Positions 39,435 through 49,800 of a DNA stretch of 64,000 bases are shown one piece after another. The notes under the pieces are model-generated. The model saw only the letters and a list, made by a program, of their open reading frames with translations, was not told where the DNA came from and did no database searches. How positions within the stretch are numbered: position 1 is the stretch's first letter; each line of letters starts with the position of its first letter. This DNA comes from Streptomyces pristinaespiralis (lineage in GTDB: Bacteria; Actinomycetota; Actinomycetes; Streptomycetales; Streptomycetaceae), in the NCBI RefSeq assembly GCF_001278075.1, contig NZ_CP011340.1:2108001-2172000 (forward strand), in the 5' to 3' direction. The position numbers were made by a program, and so were the translations under genes.

Positions 39435-41960
39435 TCAGGACGCCACGGCGAGGACCACGATGAGGACCACCAGCACCGCGCCGAACCCGCCGAGGGCGAG
39501 GACGAAGCCCCGCCCGTTCCCCGACGTCACGCCGGACGAGCGGTGCCCGCCGTGGTCGCTCCCGGACCGCCCCGGTTCGCCGGACGGGTAGGTGGTGCGG
39601 GTCTGCGGCTGGGCGGCGCCGCCCGGAGACCCGGGGTCGCGGCGCAGGCGCCGGCCGGGCTCGCGCACGTGGCGCTCCGGCTCGGGGCGGCGGACCGGTT
39701 CGGGCGTGCGGCGGGGCTGGTCGCCGGGGCGGTCGGCGTGGTCCGGCGTGCGGCGGGGCCGGTCGGTCGGCCACTCGGGGCGGTCGGTCGGCCACTCGGG
39801 GCGGTCGGTCGGCCACTCGGAGCGGTCGGCGTGGTCCGGTGGGCGGCCGGCCCGGTCGCCGGGCCACTCGGGGCGGTCGGCCCGATCCGGTGTGCGGCCG
39901 GCCCGGTCGCCGGGCCGCTCGGAGCGGTCGGCCCGGTCGCCCGGCCGCTCCCGGTACTCCGGAGGACCGGGCGGTTGCTCCGGGAGGCGGGGCAGCGGCT
40001 CTGGGCGCTCGGCCGGCCGGGCGGGGGGCTCCGGGGACTTTGGCGTTTCGCGGGCGGGCGGCAGCGGCAGCGGGTACGTCATCCAGCGGCGTACCAGCGC
40101 CTGCCACACGGGCAGTGTGATCCCCGGGTCCGCAGGGCCGGTGAGGATCTGCTCGGCCGCCCCGCGCGCGATGGGGTCGGTCCCGCCGCACAGTTCGGGC
40201 AGCAGTCTCTCCAGACGGCTCCCCACGTCCGGTTCGGCGGCGAAGGGCCGCACGGCCCATCGGTACAGCGCTGCCGCGTTCGCCGCGCGGACCGGCTTGT
40301 CCGGGCCGCCCCGGGCGGCCGAGCCACCGGGAGCGAGGTAGAGGCGTCGGCCGAGGACCGCGTCGCACAGGCGCTTGCGCTCACCTGCGGTCCAGTCGGG
40401 CCAGCCCTCCGCGATCCGGCGCACGACCAGGGTCAGCACCGTGTACGAGGGGTCGCCCTCCAGCACCGTCAGCAGGTCGCCGTTGCCCGACTGCCGGATC
40501 GTGTCGGCGAGTTCTCGCTCGTCACGGCAGTCGGCCAGTCGCGCGGGCAGTGAGCCGGTCTCCCTCGCGGAGCGGCGGCCGAGGACCGGCCGCCGACGCC
40601 GCTCACCCTCCGGCTCCGGCCAGGTGGGGCGTACGAAGGGAAGCCGCCCGGGCGGCCCGGGGGCCGGTGTCACCGGCGGCCGCGTCTCCTGAACGGGAGG
40701 CGTGACGAACGGCGACCGGTCCGGCTCGTCGAACGGCAGGGCACCGCCGGGGCCGCCCGCACGGCGGGACCCGTCGGGAACGGACCGCTCCGAGACGGGC
40801 TCCGGCACGCCCCGCTCGTCCGTGCGGTACGCGGCGGGCGTGGACGGCTCCGCGCCGTACTCGGCAGATCCGGGCGGCCCGGCGCGGTACGGCGTGGTCG
40901 GCCCGTCCGCGCCGTACGCAGCAGAGGCGGGTGGCCCGCCCGCGCGGAACGACGCGGGCGTGGACGGCTCGTCCGCGTAGTACGCATCGGCCGCGGACGG
41001 CTCCTGACGGTACGGGCGGGGCTCGGACCGGCCGCGTCCGGCGCGGCGCTCGAGCGCGGCCAGCGCGTCCTCCGAGGCCGCGAGCAGCGCGCGGCTGTCC
41101 CTCACGGCCGCGCCGGGGGGCACAGCCATCGACAGCGCGTCGGCGAGCTCGAACTCGTGCGAGTCGCCGCGCTCGACCGCGAGCAGATAGGCGCGTACCA
41201 GGCGCTCCGCCACCTCCTGCGGCCGGCCCGCAGGCGCCTGGAGCGGGTCCGTGCGCACCCGCGGCCCGTCCTGGTCGGGCGAACTGGACCAGCGGCTCAC
41301 GAACATGAACGTGATCCGGCGGCTCTCCGCGGTGTCGTGGGTCGCGAACGTCCACGGGTGCGGAAGGACCCTGCCGAAGATCCCGTACAGGGCCCACAGC
41401 AGCAGGCACGGTCCGTCGTCGCCCGCGCGGTTGAGCACGGTGTGCAGCGCGGCCGGGTCGCGCAGCATCTCCGCCGCGACCACGGTCAGTTCCGCCTCCG
41501 TCCGGCGGAGCCCGCCGGCCAGTCGCCTGCCGCCCTCGAGGGCCGACCGTTCGAGGGCGCCGAGCGGCACCGGGTCCAGCGCGCCGCGGACCTCGCCGAG
41601 CGCGATCCCGCTGCCCTCCCAGTCCCAGCCGTGCAGACCGAGGCAGGTCTCGGGGCCGAGGCTCCGCTCGGGTCCGTACAGGGCGTGGCACAGGGTGTCC
41701 TGGCGTCCCCCGAGACCGCGCCCGGACGTCCTGTGCACCAGCAGCGCCGTTGCCGAGTCCTCGCTCACCAGACGTACGAGGGCGGGCGCCGTGTCGGGCC
41801 CCGCCGACCTCAGCAGGTGGGTGACGGGCCGGAACAGCCGTACGACGTCGCCGCGTTCGCCGGACCAGGCGACCGGGCCGAAGCCGGTGTTGCCCATCGG
41901 GTTGGCGGCGTCCCAGCGGAAGACGATCTGGTCCACGGTCCCGGTGTGACGTGACGTCAT
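39435..41960 (-). CDS. GAP1-N2-like (GTPase-associated) protein with C-terminal membrane anchor
   Basis: An 841-residue protein. The N-terminal ~320 residues ([41 protein letters not shown]) match what I know as the GTPase-associated protein 1 type 2 N-domain plus its middle domain. A Pro/Gly/Ala-rich linker (~370-540) follows, and then a helical region of ~200 residues ([20 protein letters not shown] onward). Next is a long charged Pro/Arg/Asp repeat tract encoded partly by 21-base repeats. One transmembrane helix ends the protein ([20 protein letters not shown]). Its ATG overlaps the stop of the pseudokinase-GTPase gene (ATGA). It is the last gene of the ten-gene locus. No catalytic motif seen; adaptor or effector at the membrane is inferred. 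Confidence 0.8.
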   Translation of the reverse strand: MTSRHTGTVDQIVFRWDAANPMGNTGFGPVAWSGERGDVVRLFRPVTHLLRSAGPDTAPALVRLVSEDSATALLVHRTSGRGLGGRQDTLCHALYGPERSLGPETCLGLHGWDWEGSGIALGEVRGALDPVPLGALERSALEGGRRLAGGLRRTEAELTVVAAEMLRDPAALHTVLNRAGDDGPCLLLWALYGIFGRVLPHPWTFATHDTAESRRITFMFVSRWSSSPDQDGPRVRTDPLQAPAGRPQEVAERLVRAYLLAVERGDSHEFELADALSMAVPPGAAVRDSRALLAASEDALAALERRAGRGRSEPRPYRQEPSAADAYYADEPSTPASFRAGGPPASAAYGADGPTTPYRAGPPGSAEYGAEPSTPAAYRTDERGVPEPVSERSVPDGSRRAGGPGGALPFDEPDRSPFVTPPVQETRPPVTPAPGPPGRLPFVRPTWPEPEGERRRRPVLGRRSARETGSLPARLADCRDERELADTIRQSGNGDLLTVLEGDPSYTVLTLVVRRIAEGWPDWTAGERKRLCDAVLGRRLYLAPGGSAARGGPDKPVRAANAAALYRWAVRPFAAEPDVGSRLERLLPELCGGTDPIARGAAEQILTGPADPGITLPVWQALVRRWMTYPLPLPPARETPKSPEPPARPAERPEPLPRLPEQPPGPPEYRERPGDRADRSERPGDRAGRTPDRADRPEWPGDRAGRPPDHADRSEWPTDRPEWPTDRPEWPTDRPRRTPDHADRPGDQPRRTPEPVRRPEPERHVREPGRRLRRDPGSPGGAAQPQTRTTYPSGEPGRSGSDHGGHRSSGVTSGNGRGFVLALGGFGAVLVVLIVVLAVAS
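39760..39822 (-). repeat. 21-base tandem repeats inside the GAP1-like gene
   Basis: Three end-to-end copies of CGGTCGGTCGGCCACTCGGG plus one base, in frame and encoding repeated PEWPTDR heptads. Neighbouring degenerate copies extend the Pro/Arg/Asp tract on both sides. Confidence 0.85.
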
Positions 41961-44089
41961 ACCCCTGTCTCCCTCAACTCGGCTCCGGGCAGGAGCCCGC
42001 ACATCGCGAACACGGACAGCAGCGGGGCGAGGACCCGGCGCGGCCGCACGCCGTGCGGGAAGGTCTCGCCCCTCTCCTGGCCTCCGGTAGCCGCCACGAA
42101 GTGCAGGGTGCAGCGGGCGCAGTCGTCGAACGGCTTCAGCCATGCCTGGCTGCCGTGGTGCCGGACGAAGGCGTGGACGTCGCGGCTCTCCGCGCGCAGG
42201 GTGCGCTCGTCCAGGGCCGCCGGCAGGCCGCGGGACAGCCAGCGGTCCACCGACGGGTCGAAGCGGACCAGGTCGCTCTTGTTCAGTGCCACGGCCGCGG
42301 GGGCGCTGATGTACGGGCCGGTGCGCGGGATCCGGCCGAGCACGGTGGCGAACGCCTCGTCGCCGAGGTCACGCTGGACCAGCCCGGTGCGCTCACGCAC
42401 CGGGTCCAGCTGGGGCAGCCGCAGCGCCCGCAGCGGGTCGAGCACGAAGATGAACGCGCCCACGCCCATGAGGAACCGGGTCACGTCGCTGTTCTGCGCC
42501 AGGTCCTCGCCGGCCAGGTCGAAGAAGACCACGGGCCGGGTCACCCCGTGCCCGGTGACCAGCAGACCGTCGGCGAACTCGGCGAAGCGCACCTGCCCCG
42601 TGCGCCGCAGCACCTCCCCGCGGTGCAGCGGGTGGACCGTCTCCGCGAGGTACTCGCGGTGCTCCTCCGGATTGAGCGGCAGGCACTTGAGCCCGTACGG
42701 CTCGAGACCGCCCTGTTCGATCTCGCCCATCATGGCGGCCAGCAGATGGGTCTTGCCGGCGGCCGAACTGCCGACCATGGCGACGGTGAGCGGCTCACCG
42801 CTGGTGAGGTAGGGGACGGGCAGCCGGTGCGGCTGGCTCTCGTCCGCGTGCGGGCACATCTGGAAGGCCTGACGCAGGGCGTCCTGACGGTGCATCGGAC
42901 GGTACTCCGCGCTGAGGTCCAGTTTCCTGGGCTCCTTCTTGCTGTCGAGCGTGAACAGCTGCGTCTCGTCGTAGTGCACCGGCAGCAGGCAGTGCGGGCA
43001 CAACGGGGGTCTGCTCGGCAGGGGCGCGTCCACGGGGCCGGCCTGCCGGGGCTCGGCCGCCGGCCGGGGGGCGGGCGGCCGGCCCGCCCCCAGCAGCCGC
43101 CGCAGCGAGCGGCGGGGCGGGGGGCCGACCACTTCCACGTACACCTCCTCCGGCTCGGCCTGGGCCGCGAGTCCGAGCCGGTCGCGCTTCTCGGCGAGCC
43201 GGGCGTCGAACTCGGCGCGGGCGCGACCGAGCGGGTCCGGGGCGAAGGAGACCGCGGCCAGCGGATCGCCGACGTTCAGCAGGCGCATCAGCTCGGCCGG
43301 CGCCGCCCGCGTCTCCGCCCTGGGGGCGAACGCACCGGCCTCGCTGAGCGCGGCGAGCCTGCGGAAGTCGTCCAGGTCCTCGGGAGGCGCGGTCGCGTCG
43401 CCGGGCCGCCCGGACAGCAGGAAGTACATGAGCCGGGCCACCGACCACAGGTCGTCGCGCGGGTCGGCGGTGCCGGAGCCGTCGCGCTGCTCCGGCGCCG
43501 CCCACGGCGCCGCACCGAACGCCTCGCGGGGCTCGTCGACCCGCTGGGTGCGGTACAGCTCGCCCAGCCGCACATGGGTGCCGTCCCAGCGGACGGTGTA
43601 GGGGTTGATGTCCCGGTGCACCAGCTGGACGTCCTCCAGCAGGCGCACGGCCAGGGCCAGTTGGCTGAGCACCTTGTGCTGCTCCGCCATCGTCAGCGCC
43701 CCCTGCCGCTCGGCGACGGGACGCCCCGCATGCGCCTTGTAGAGGACGAAGGGCTCGGGAGCGTCGAGGTGGAAGCCGACGAGACGGGTGAACAGCTCGC
43801 TGTAGGGCTCTGCCCCGTACTGCCGCTCCACCGCGACCGCCGCGCTGACCTCGCGTTCGAGCGCGCCGTAGGCGTCGGCACCGCCGTGGGCGGAGCGCGG
43901 CAGCCGGTACTGGATCACCCGCCAGCCCTTGCTGAGGGTCACCTGCCGGGCGAGCAGGGGCGCCCGCTCCGGCATGCGGACGTCGTCGGAGAAGCGGGCG
44001 GAGAAACGGACGGGGTCCTGGCGGTGGGTGTAGAACTCCAGCTCCTCCACGTCCTCCGCCGGTGTCCCCGTGCTGTGCGGCACGGTCAT
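41957..44089 (-). CDS. Pseudokinase-zinc ribbon-GTPase fusion (double-GTPase-like)
   Basis: A 710-residue fusion. Residues ~30-280 have a protein-kinase fold: HRDINPYTVRW at 158-168, WAAPEQR at 196-202 and RDDLWSVARLMYFLLSG at 211-227. The HRDxKPxN Lys and Asn are replaced by Asn and Thr, the DFG site reads LGE, and no VAxK Lys is seen, so it is probably a pseudokinase. Cys364, Cys367 and Cys412 suggest a zinc site. Residues ~430-700 are a TRAFAC-like GTPase: Walker A GSSAAGKT (440-447), G3 DLAGED (524-529) and NKSD (603-606). It overlaps both neighbours by four bases. A signalling GTPase with a regulatory pseudokinase is inferred. Confidence 0.85.
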   Translation of the reverse strand: MTVPHSTGTPAEDVEELEFYTHRQDPVRFSARFSDDVRMPERAPLLARQVTLSKGWRVIQYRLPRSAHGGADAYGALEREVSAAVAVERQYGAEPYSELFTRLVGFHLDAPEPFVLYKAHAGRPVAERQGALTMAEQHKVLSQLALAVRLLEDVQLVHRDINPYTVRWDGTHVRLGELYRTQRVDEPREAFGAAPWAAPEQRDGSGTADPRDDLWSVARLMYFLLSGRPGDATAPPEDLDDFRRLAALSEAGAFAPRAETRAAPAELMRLLNVGDPLAAVSFAPDPLGRARAEFDARLAEKRDRLGLAAQAEPEEVYVEVVGPPPRRSLRRLLGAGRPPAPRPAAEPRQAGPVDAPLPSRPPLCPHCLLPVHYDETQLFTLDSKKEPRKLDLSAEYRPMHRQDALRQAFQMCPHADESQPHRLPVPYLTSGEPLTVAMVGSSAAGKTHLLAAMMGEIEQGGLEPYGLKCLPLNPEEHREYLAETVHPLHRGEVLRRTGQVRFAEFADGLLVTGHGVTRPVVFFDLAGEDLAQNSDVTRFLMGVGAFIFVLDPLRALRLPQLDPVRERTGLVQRDLGDEAFATVLGRIPRTGPYISAPAAVALNKSDLVRFDPSVDRWLSRGLPAALDERTLRAESRDVHAFVRHHGSQAWLKPFDDCARCTLHFVAATGGQERGETFPHGVRPRRVLAPLLSVFAMCGLLPGAELRETGV

Positions 44090-46851
44090 CGCGTTCCGCC
44101 CTCCTCTCCCCTGACCGACCTGACCGTGTCCGGGCGCATCGGCACCAGCGTGAGCACCCCGGCGTGCCTGCCGCCCGCCGTCCACACGACGTCCTCCGCC
44201 GCGGCCGGCCAGGCGTCCTGGCCGGTCTCCGGCTCCGCGCCGCGCCGCAGGGCCTCCGGCGCGAAGCGGAACCGCCGCGCCGCGTGCGGGTCCTTGGAGA
44301 GCAGTCGCCGGTGCTCGGCCCCGCACAGCGGGACGACGTGCTCCGTGCCGCCGTCGGCCAGGAGCCGGCGCACCCGGTCGGACGAGACACCGAGCAGACC
44401 GGCGATGCCGGGCCGGTTCCCGGGATCCGGGGCGTACGGGGGCGGCGCGGCGGCCGCGTCCTTGATCAGCCGCCGGTGCTCCTCGTCGAGGAGCTCGTTC
44501 ATCAGGGGACGCAGCGGCACCCTGGTGGCGGTCGCCGGTTCACGTTCGACGGCAGCCCAGCGGGAGGCGAGGATCAGCGCGGCGCCGTGGGACAGGTCGC
44601 CGACCAGGGTGTCGACCAGTTCCGGGCCACCGTCACCGGTCTCCCGCTCGAGCCAGGGCGGGCCGTCGCCGTCGGCCCCGGACGGCCACAGGCTGCGCAG
44701 CGCGTGCGGGTGCTCCTCGGCGGCGGGTGATCGCTCTCCGGCGGCGTGCGGTACGGAGCGGCCGCCGGCGGCCGGGTCCGGGGCGGATGCCGCAGCGGCG
44801 TCCGGGGCGTGGCCGTCGGCGAAGCCCGAGCGGAAGTCGGCGCCGACGCCGGGCGCGGCGGGGCCGCCGAAACCTGACGTGAAATCCGACCCGAAGCCCG
44901 AGCCGAACCCGGGCACGGCGGCGTCCCCGGACCCCGGGTCGAAGTCCGTGCCGAGGTCCCGCCCCGTCCTCGTCCCCGTGCCGAAGCCCCCCGCCCCGAA
45001 GGGGTCATGGGCCCCACCGTCCGCGAAGGCCGTACCGTACGAGGCGGCGTCCGTGACCGTTGGTTCCGGCCGGTCGTCGTCGGCGCCGTCACCCCAGCTG
45101 TCCCAGTCGAAGCCGCCCGCCGGCCCGGCGTGCGGGCCGCCCGGTTCGTCCAAGGGCAGCGCCCGGTCCGCGGACGGGCCGGCGCCGAGCCTCTCCTCCA
45201 CGGTGTCTGCCATCGAACCGACCAGCACGGCGACGGCGCGTGCCGCGTCGGAGCAGTGGTAGCGGGCATCGGCGAGCAGCCAGTCGTGCACGACGGTGTC
45301 GGCGAGCAGTTCGTCGATCCCTTCCACCGCTCGCGCGGCGAAGGCCCAGTCCGTCTGCCCCCACCAGTCGTCGACCGCCGCCGTCCAGGCGTGTATCGCC
45401 GGCAGCACCAGTGCGGTCAGCGCGACGGCCAGGGCGACCGCGCCCGCCCAGACCGGCAGGGACAGCGCCGTGCCGGCGACCGCGCCGGTCACCCCGCCGA
45501 CGGCGCCCGCGGCGAGGCGGGTCAGGACGCGGGTGTCGCCGCCCCCGTCGAGACGGCCGTCACGCGAACGACCGGGCCTGCGGCGCAGCATCAGCGCGGC
45601 GAGACCCGCGGCCGCCGCCGCGCAGAGCGGGCCGGTGAACCACCCGGCGCCCGGCCACAGTCCGGCGACGCAGCAGATCAGCAGGGTCAGGCCCGCGTCG
45701 GCCGCCCACGGGAGGCGCATCAGGAACGGTGGCGGCAGCGGAAGTTCCGCGACCCGCTCCGGCGGACAGGTCTCGTCGAGCCGGCGCAGTCTCGCCGTGC
45801 TTCCCGCCGGCGCCGACCGGCCGGAGAGGGCGTTGAGCGTCGCCGCGACGGACCGCAGGGGCAGCCGCTGCCCGAGGAGACGCTCCGTGTGGTCGCGCAG
45901 CGCCGGTCCCACGCTCGCGCGGGTCACCTCCGGCACCTCCGTCAGTTCGATGCCCCGCTCGAGCAGGCGGCTGCGCTGCTCCGGCCGGATCCGGTCGCCG
46001 CCGCCGTCGGCGAGCGCACCCGCGACCTCCGCCCGGTACGCGGCCAGCGCGTCCGCGAGACTTTCGAACCGTGCGGGGAGGTCGGCCTCCTTGCCGGCCC
46101 TGCCGAACAGGCCCGCCACGCCCCGGACCGCCTCGTAGGCCTCCCTGGTGTCGTGCAGGGCGTCCAGGCACTGCTCGTGCCGGGTGTCGGTCCTGCCGCC
46201 GGGTGTCAGCCACGGCCGGTCGGCGAGGCTGCGCGGTACCGACCGGCCGAGCAGGAGCGAGAGTTCCGGGGTGAGACCGTCCTGCCGGGCGCCGCCGGAC
46301 GTGGTGCCCTGCTCGGGCGGGGTGACGGATACGGGCAGGTCCTGGCCGGTCAGATGCTCCAGCGCCTGCCGCCAGGCCCGTGACCGCGCCTCGTCCGTCA
46401 GGTCGTGCTCCAGTACGTGCACGGCGGGCACGGCGACCCCGTGAGGCACATCCGCCAGTTGGCCGAGCACGCAGTCGAACACGGCCGGTTCCACGAGGAG
46501 TTCCAGCAGCGGCCGCAGCGAGGCGTCGAACCTGTCGGTCCCCGGCGCGGCGCCGACGAGCGTGTCGGGCAGCCACAGGACGCCGGCCTCCGGCGGGCCG
46601 AGAGGCAGCGGCCGGTGGAGCTGCCGCTGCCCGGGAGCGCCGGTCGCGAGGCAGAGCAGCCGGGCCGGTCCGTAGGAGTAGAGCTGTTCGTAGAGGAGCT
46701 GGTGGTCCACGAGGTCGGCAGCGCCGTCGATGACGAGGAACCGCCGCGTGCGGTCGTGTTCCGTCTCCTTCAGCGCTCCCGTCACCGGCGCCCCGTGCCG
46801 CAGGTCCACGACGACGGCATGGGCCGGGCGGTTCTGTTCCATGTTCACCAT
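44086..46851 (-). CDS. Membrane protein of unknown family in the tubulin/GTPase locus
   Basis: A 921-residue protein. The N-terminal ~250 residues (HAVVVDLRHGAPVTG, RRFLVIDGAADLVDHQLLYE) look like a nucleotide-independent Rossmann-like or scaffold domain, with no P-loop. About four membrane helices lie at ~375-490 (LTLLICCVAGLWPGAG, AGAVALAVALTALVLPAIHA). A Gly/Asp/Phe-rich disordered region (GFGSGFGSDFTSGFGG type) covers ~560-690, and a helical C-terminus of ~200 residues ends the chain. ATG 46851, with AGGACGG upstream, overlaps the tubulin stop by 7 bases; its own stop overlaps the next start. I do not recognise the family. Position suggests the membrane platform of the system. Confidence 0.75.
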   Translation of the reverse strand: MVNMEQNRPAHAVVVDLRHGAPVTGALKETEHDRTRRFLVIDGAADLVDHQLLYEQLYSYGPARLLCLATGAPGQRQLHRPLPLGPPEAGVLWLPDTLVGAAPGTDRFDASLRPLLELLVEPAVFDCVLGQLADVPHGVAVPAVHVLEHDLTDEARSRAWRQALEHLTGQDLPVSVTPPEQGTTSGGARQDGLTPELSLLLGRSVPRSLADRPWLTPGGRTDTRHEQCLDALHDTREAYEAVRGVAGLFGRAGKEADLPARFESLADALAAYRAEVAGALADGGGDRIRPEQRSRLLERGIELTEVPEVTRASVGPALRDHTERLLGQRLPLRSVAATLNALSGRSAPAGSTARLRRLDETCPPERVAELPLPPPFLMRLPWAADAGLTLLICCVAGLWPGAGWFTGPLCAAAAAGLAALMLRRRPGRSRDGRLDGGGDTRVLTRLAAGAVGGVTGAVAGTALSLPVWAGAVALAVALTALVLPAIHAWTAAVDDWWGQTDWAFAARAVEGIDELLADTVVHDWLLADARYHCSDAARAVAVLVGSMADTVEERLGAGPSADRALPLDEPGGPHAGPAGGFDWDSWGDGADDDRPEPTVTDAASYGTAFADGGAHDPFGAGGFGTGTRTGRDLGTDFDPGSGDAAVPGFGSGFGSDFTSGFGGPAAPGVGADFRSGFADGHAPDAAAASAPDPAAGGRSVPHAAGERSPAAEEHPHALRSLWPSGADGDGPPWLERETGDGGPELVDTLVGDLSHGAALILASRWAAVEREPATATRVPLRPLMNELLDEEHRRLIKDAAAAPPPYAPDPGNRPGIAGLLGVSSDRVRRLLADGGTEHVVPLCGAEHRRLLSKDPHAARRFRFAPEALRRGAEPETGQDAWPAAAEDVVWTAGGRHAGVLTLVPMRPDTVRSVRGEEGGTR

Positions 46852-49800
46852 CGGTCGCCGTCCTGGTCGTGGCCGTGCCGGCCCCAGTCGCCCTCGTCCC
46901 AGGGATCGGTGGCGCCCGGCGGCTGTGCGCGGGCCGCGTCCTCGTCCCGGCGGGGGCCGGCGGCCGGTTCGTGGTCGTACGGGTACGTGTCGCGGTCGTG
47001 GCCCGCGTCCCGTCGGCCGTGGCCCATGTCGTCCCTGCCGTGGCCGTCGTCCCGCCCGTCCGCGTACGTCCTCTCGCGGCGGGGGTCCACGCGCGGCTCG
47101 GATCGCGGCTCGGATCGCGGCTCGGGTCGCGGATCAGGTTGCGGATCGGGTCGCGGCTCGGAGCGCTGCCCCGGGACCGCACCGCCCTCCTGGCGGCGCG
47201 CGGCCTCGCTCTGCGCGGAGCGCTGGTCCAGCGCGCGCAGGTTGGGCCGGGTGGGCCGGGTCGCGCCGGGGAAACGCATGTCCAGTGCGCCGGGGAAGGT
47301 CTGCTCCCAGAAGTCGCGCAGCGGGACGAGCCATTCCTCGTCCTCCGCGCCGAACTGTCCGGTCAGCTCCTTGATCAGGGCGAGCTGGCGGGGAGCCACC
47401 TCGTGCACCAGCCTGCGGAACAGCGGCGAGGGGGCTTCCGGGGTGGTGGCGAGGCCGACCGGCTGCGCGCTCATCAGCCGCTCGCACACCTCCTCGACGA
47501 TCCGGCCCTCGTCGAGCAGCGCCCACTGTTCGTAGGCCCGCAGCAGCCCCGCCCAGCTGGAGACGCTGTTGTCGAAGGCCTCGAGGCGCAGTGTCATGGT
47601 GGCCGCGCCGCCCTCCTGGAGGCGGATGCGGATCTGCTCGGGCGAGTCGGGTGACCCCTTCACCTCGACCAGGCCGTTCCAGACCGCGCACAGGATGCGG
47701 TGCAGGATCCGGCGCCGGTCCTCCTCCGTACTGGCCAGCCAGTCGTCGCGGTAGCCGAGGCGCTGGCGCCAGTGCAGGAAGTCGTCGACGCCTGCGGCGT
47801 CCCTGGCCTCCGCCCAGAGCCGCAGCACGTGCCGCACCTCCGAGACGTCGGTGAGGCTCATGCCGCTGCGGAACAGCACGACCGTGATCGACTCCGTGTC
47901 CACGGCCCGGAATTCGGGCACCGTCCCGTACGGCAGGCGCAGTTCACGCTTGAGGAAGGCCGCGGCGCCCGAACCCGCCTCGCTCTGGGGGTGCACGATG
48001 AGCACCTTGAGCGGGCCGCTGCCGTCCGGTTCGAAGCCGACCGGCAGCAGTCCGACAAGCTGGGAGCGGAACTGTTCCAGCCATCGGGTGTCCACCTTCG
48101 CGGCGGCGTCCTCGTCACCGGCCGCGGCCTGCAGCAGCACCCCCAGGGACGGCAGCAGCGGGCGGTCGCCGAGCACGCTCGCCTCCACGAACAGCCCCTT
48201 GACCCGCCGTTCGATGACCTGCTTGATCTCCTTCACGCCGGCCTGCGGCGACCGGCGCACGGACTCCAGTGCCCGCATCCAGTCGTCCGGCCGAATCAGC
48301 TTGGCCACCAGGCGGGCGGCGCCCGGGTTCTCCGGCAGGTCCTCGTGCTGGTAGAGCCGGCGGATCACGTCGTCGTAGAAGGCGGCGAGGGTGTTCTGCG
48401 GGGGAAGCAGGTACAGCACGCCCTTGCGGTCCTTGCGGTACAGCTCCTTGCGACGCTCCGCGAAGAACTTGCGCTCGTCCTCCTCGTGACCGCGCAGCGC
48501 CTTGACCAGCTCGCCGATCTCCTTCGTGGTGCGCAGCAGCGGGGGCCGCCAGCGCGACTCCTGGTCCTTCCAGCCCCGGTGCCACTTCTGCCGGGCCCGC
48601 CACTGGTACCAGGCGTCCTGTTCGTCGAGGGCGTTCTGTACGTCGGGGTCGCCCCAGCGGGCCGGTACGAGCCCGCCGACCGCGCGCTTGATCAGCGGGA
48701 TCTGCGGCGGGTGGACGTCCACGCCCTCTCCGCGTTCCGGGTCGTTCCTGCGGTTGTCGAGCATGCCGACGAACCCGGCCTCCGCGACCCGCTGCGGATG
48801 GCCGGGCAGTCCGGCGAGCAGCCGCTCCAGCTTGAACGGGTCGATCACACCGAGCAGTTCGCGGCAGCCCGACCCGGGCCGGAACTCCTCGACCAGCCGT
48901 GGGATCTCGGCGTCCAGTTCCCGCTGGAGCCTGCCGAGCGCGTCGTCCATGTCGCCGAGCCGGTCGCGCAGGGCCTGCATGATGGCCCTGGTGCCCTTGG
49001 GCAGCGGGTCGGGCGGCACCACCACCGGCGCCTCCCGGTTCCACAGCCGCCCGATGGCGGAGCGGTCGAACAGGTCGCGGACCCGCTCGGTGCCGTCGTC
49101 GGCCGGCTTGCGCGCCTCCTCGTCCATCGCCCGTACGGCCTGCGCCAGCAGCCGGCCCGCCACTATCTCGGCGAGATCGTCGACCGGAACGGTCAGTGAG
49201 GCGGCCAGGCTGGTCGACATGGACCGGTGGCCGATGCCCGACCTGGACGGCTTGGAGCGCTCCACGCTCTTGTTGACGAAGCTCGCCGCGAAGGACTGGT
49301 AGTCGCCCTCGGTGCGGCCCTGGCTGGTGTCGTCGCCGAGTTCCGTGCCGATGAGGGACATCACCATGGCGGTGATGGAGCGGCGCAGATCCTCCGGCTC
49401 GATGCCGGCGGTGCGGCTGAACAGGAACGCGGTCTGGACCGTCGAGGGCCGCAGGGTGACGAGGCCTTCGCCGGGGTAGCGGACGCCGAGCGAGCCCTGC
49501 TCCTCCACGTCGCCGAAGTCGGACCGGGCACTGGGCACGTTCTGGTCGTCGACGAGGCGCGAGAGGTCCACCAGGGCGCGGGAGGAGTTGAGTTCGGCCT
49601 CACGGCCGCCGCCGGCCTCCGGCGGGAAGGCGGAAGGCATGACGACCAGCGGGTAGATCTTGACGCCCTTGACCTTGGACCTGCGGAACTCGTGCCCGAT
49701 GAGATGGATGAAGTCGTAGAAGATGCCGGCGCCGGTGCCGCCTGCGACGGAGAACGCCACGAACACGTCGCAGCCGCGGATCTGTCCGCCGCCCATCTCC

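Noticed and set aside
39700..39960. Possible CRISPR array
   Set aside because: The repeats are contiguous, coding and without spacers.
41951..45262. 1103-codon plus-strand frame
   Set aside because: Antisense to the pseudokinase-GTPase and membrane protein genes, whose domains are clear; composition is that of a shadow frame.
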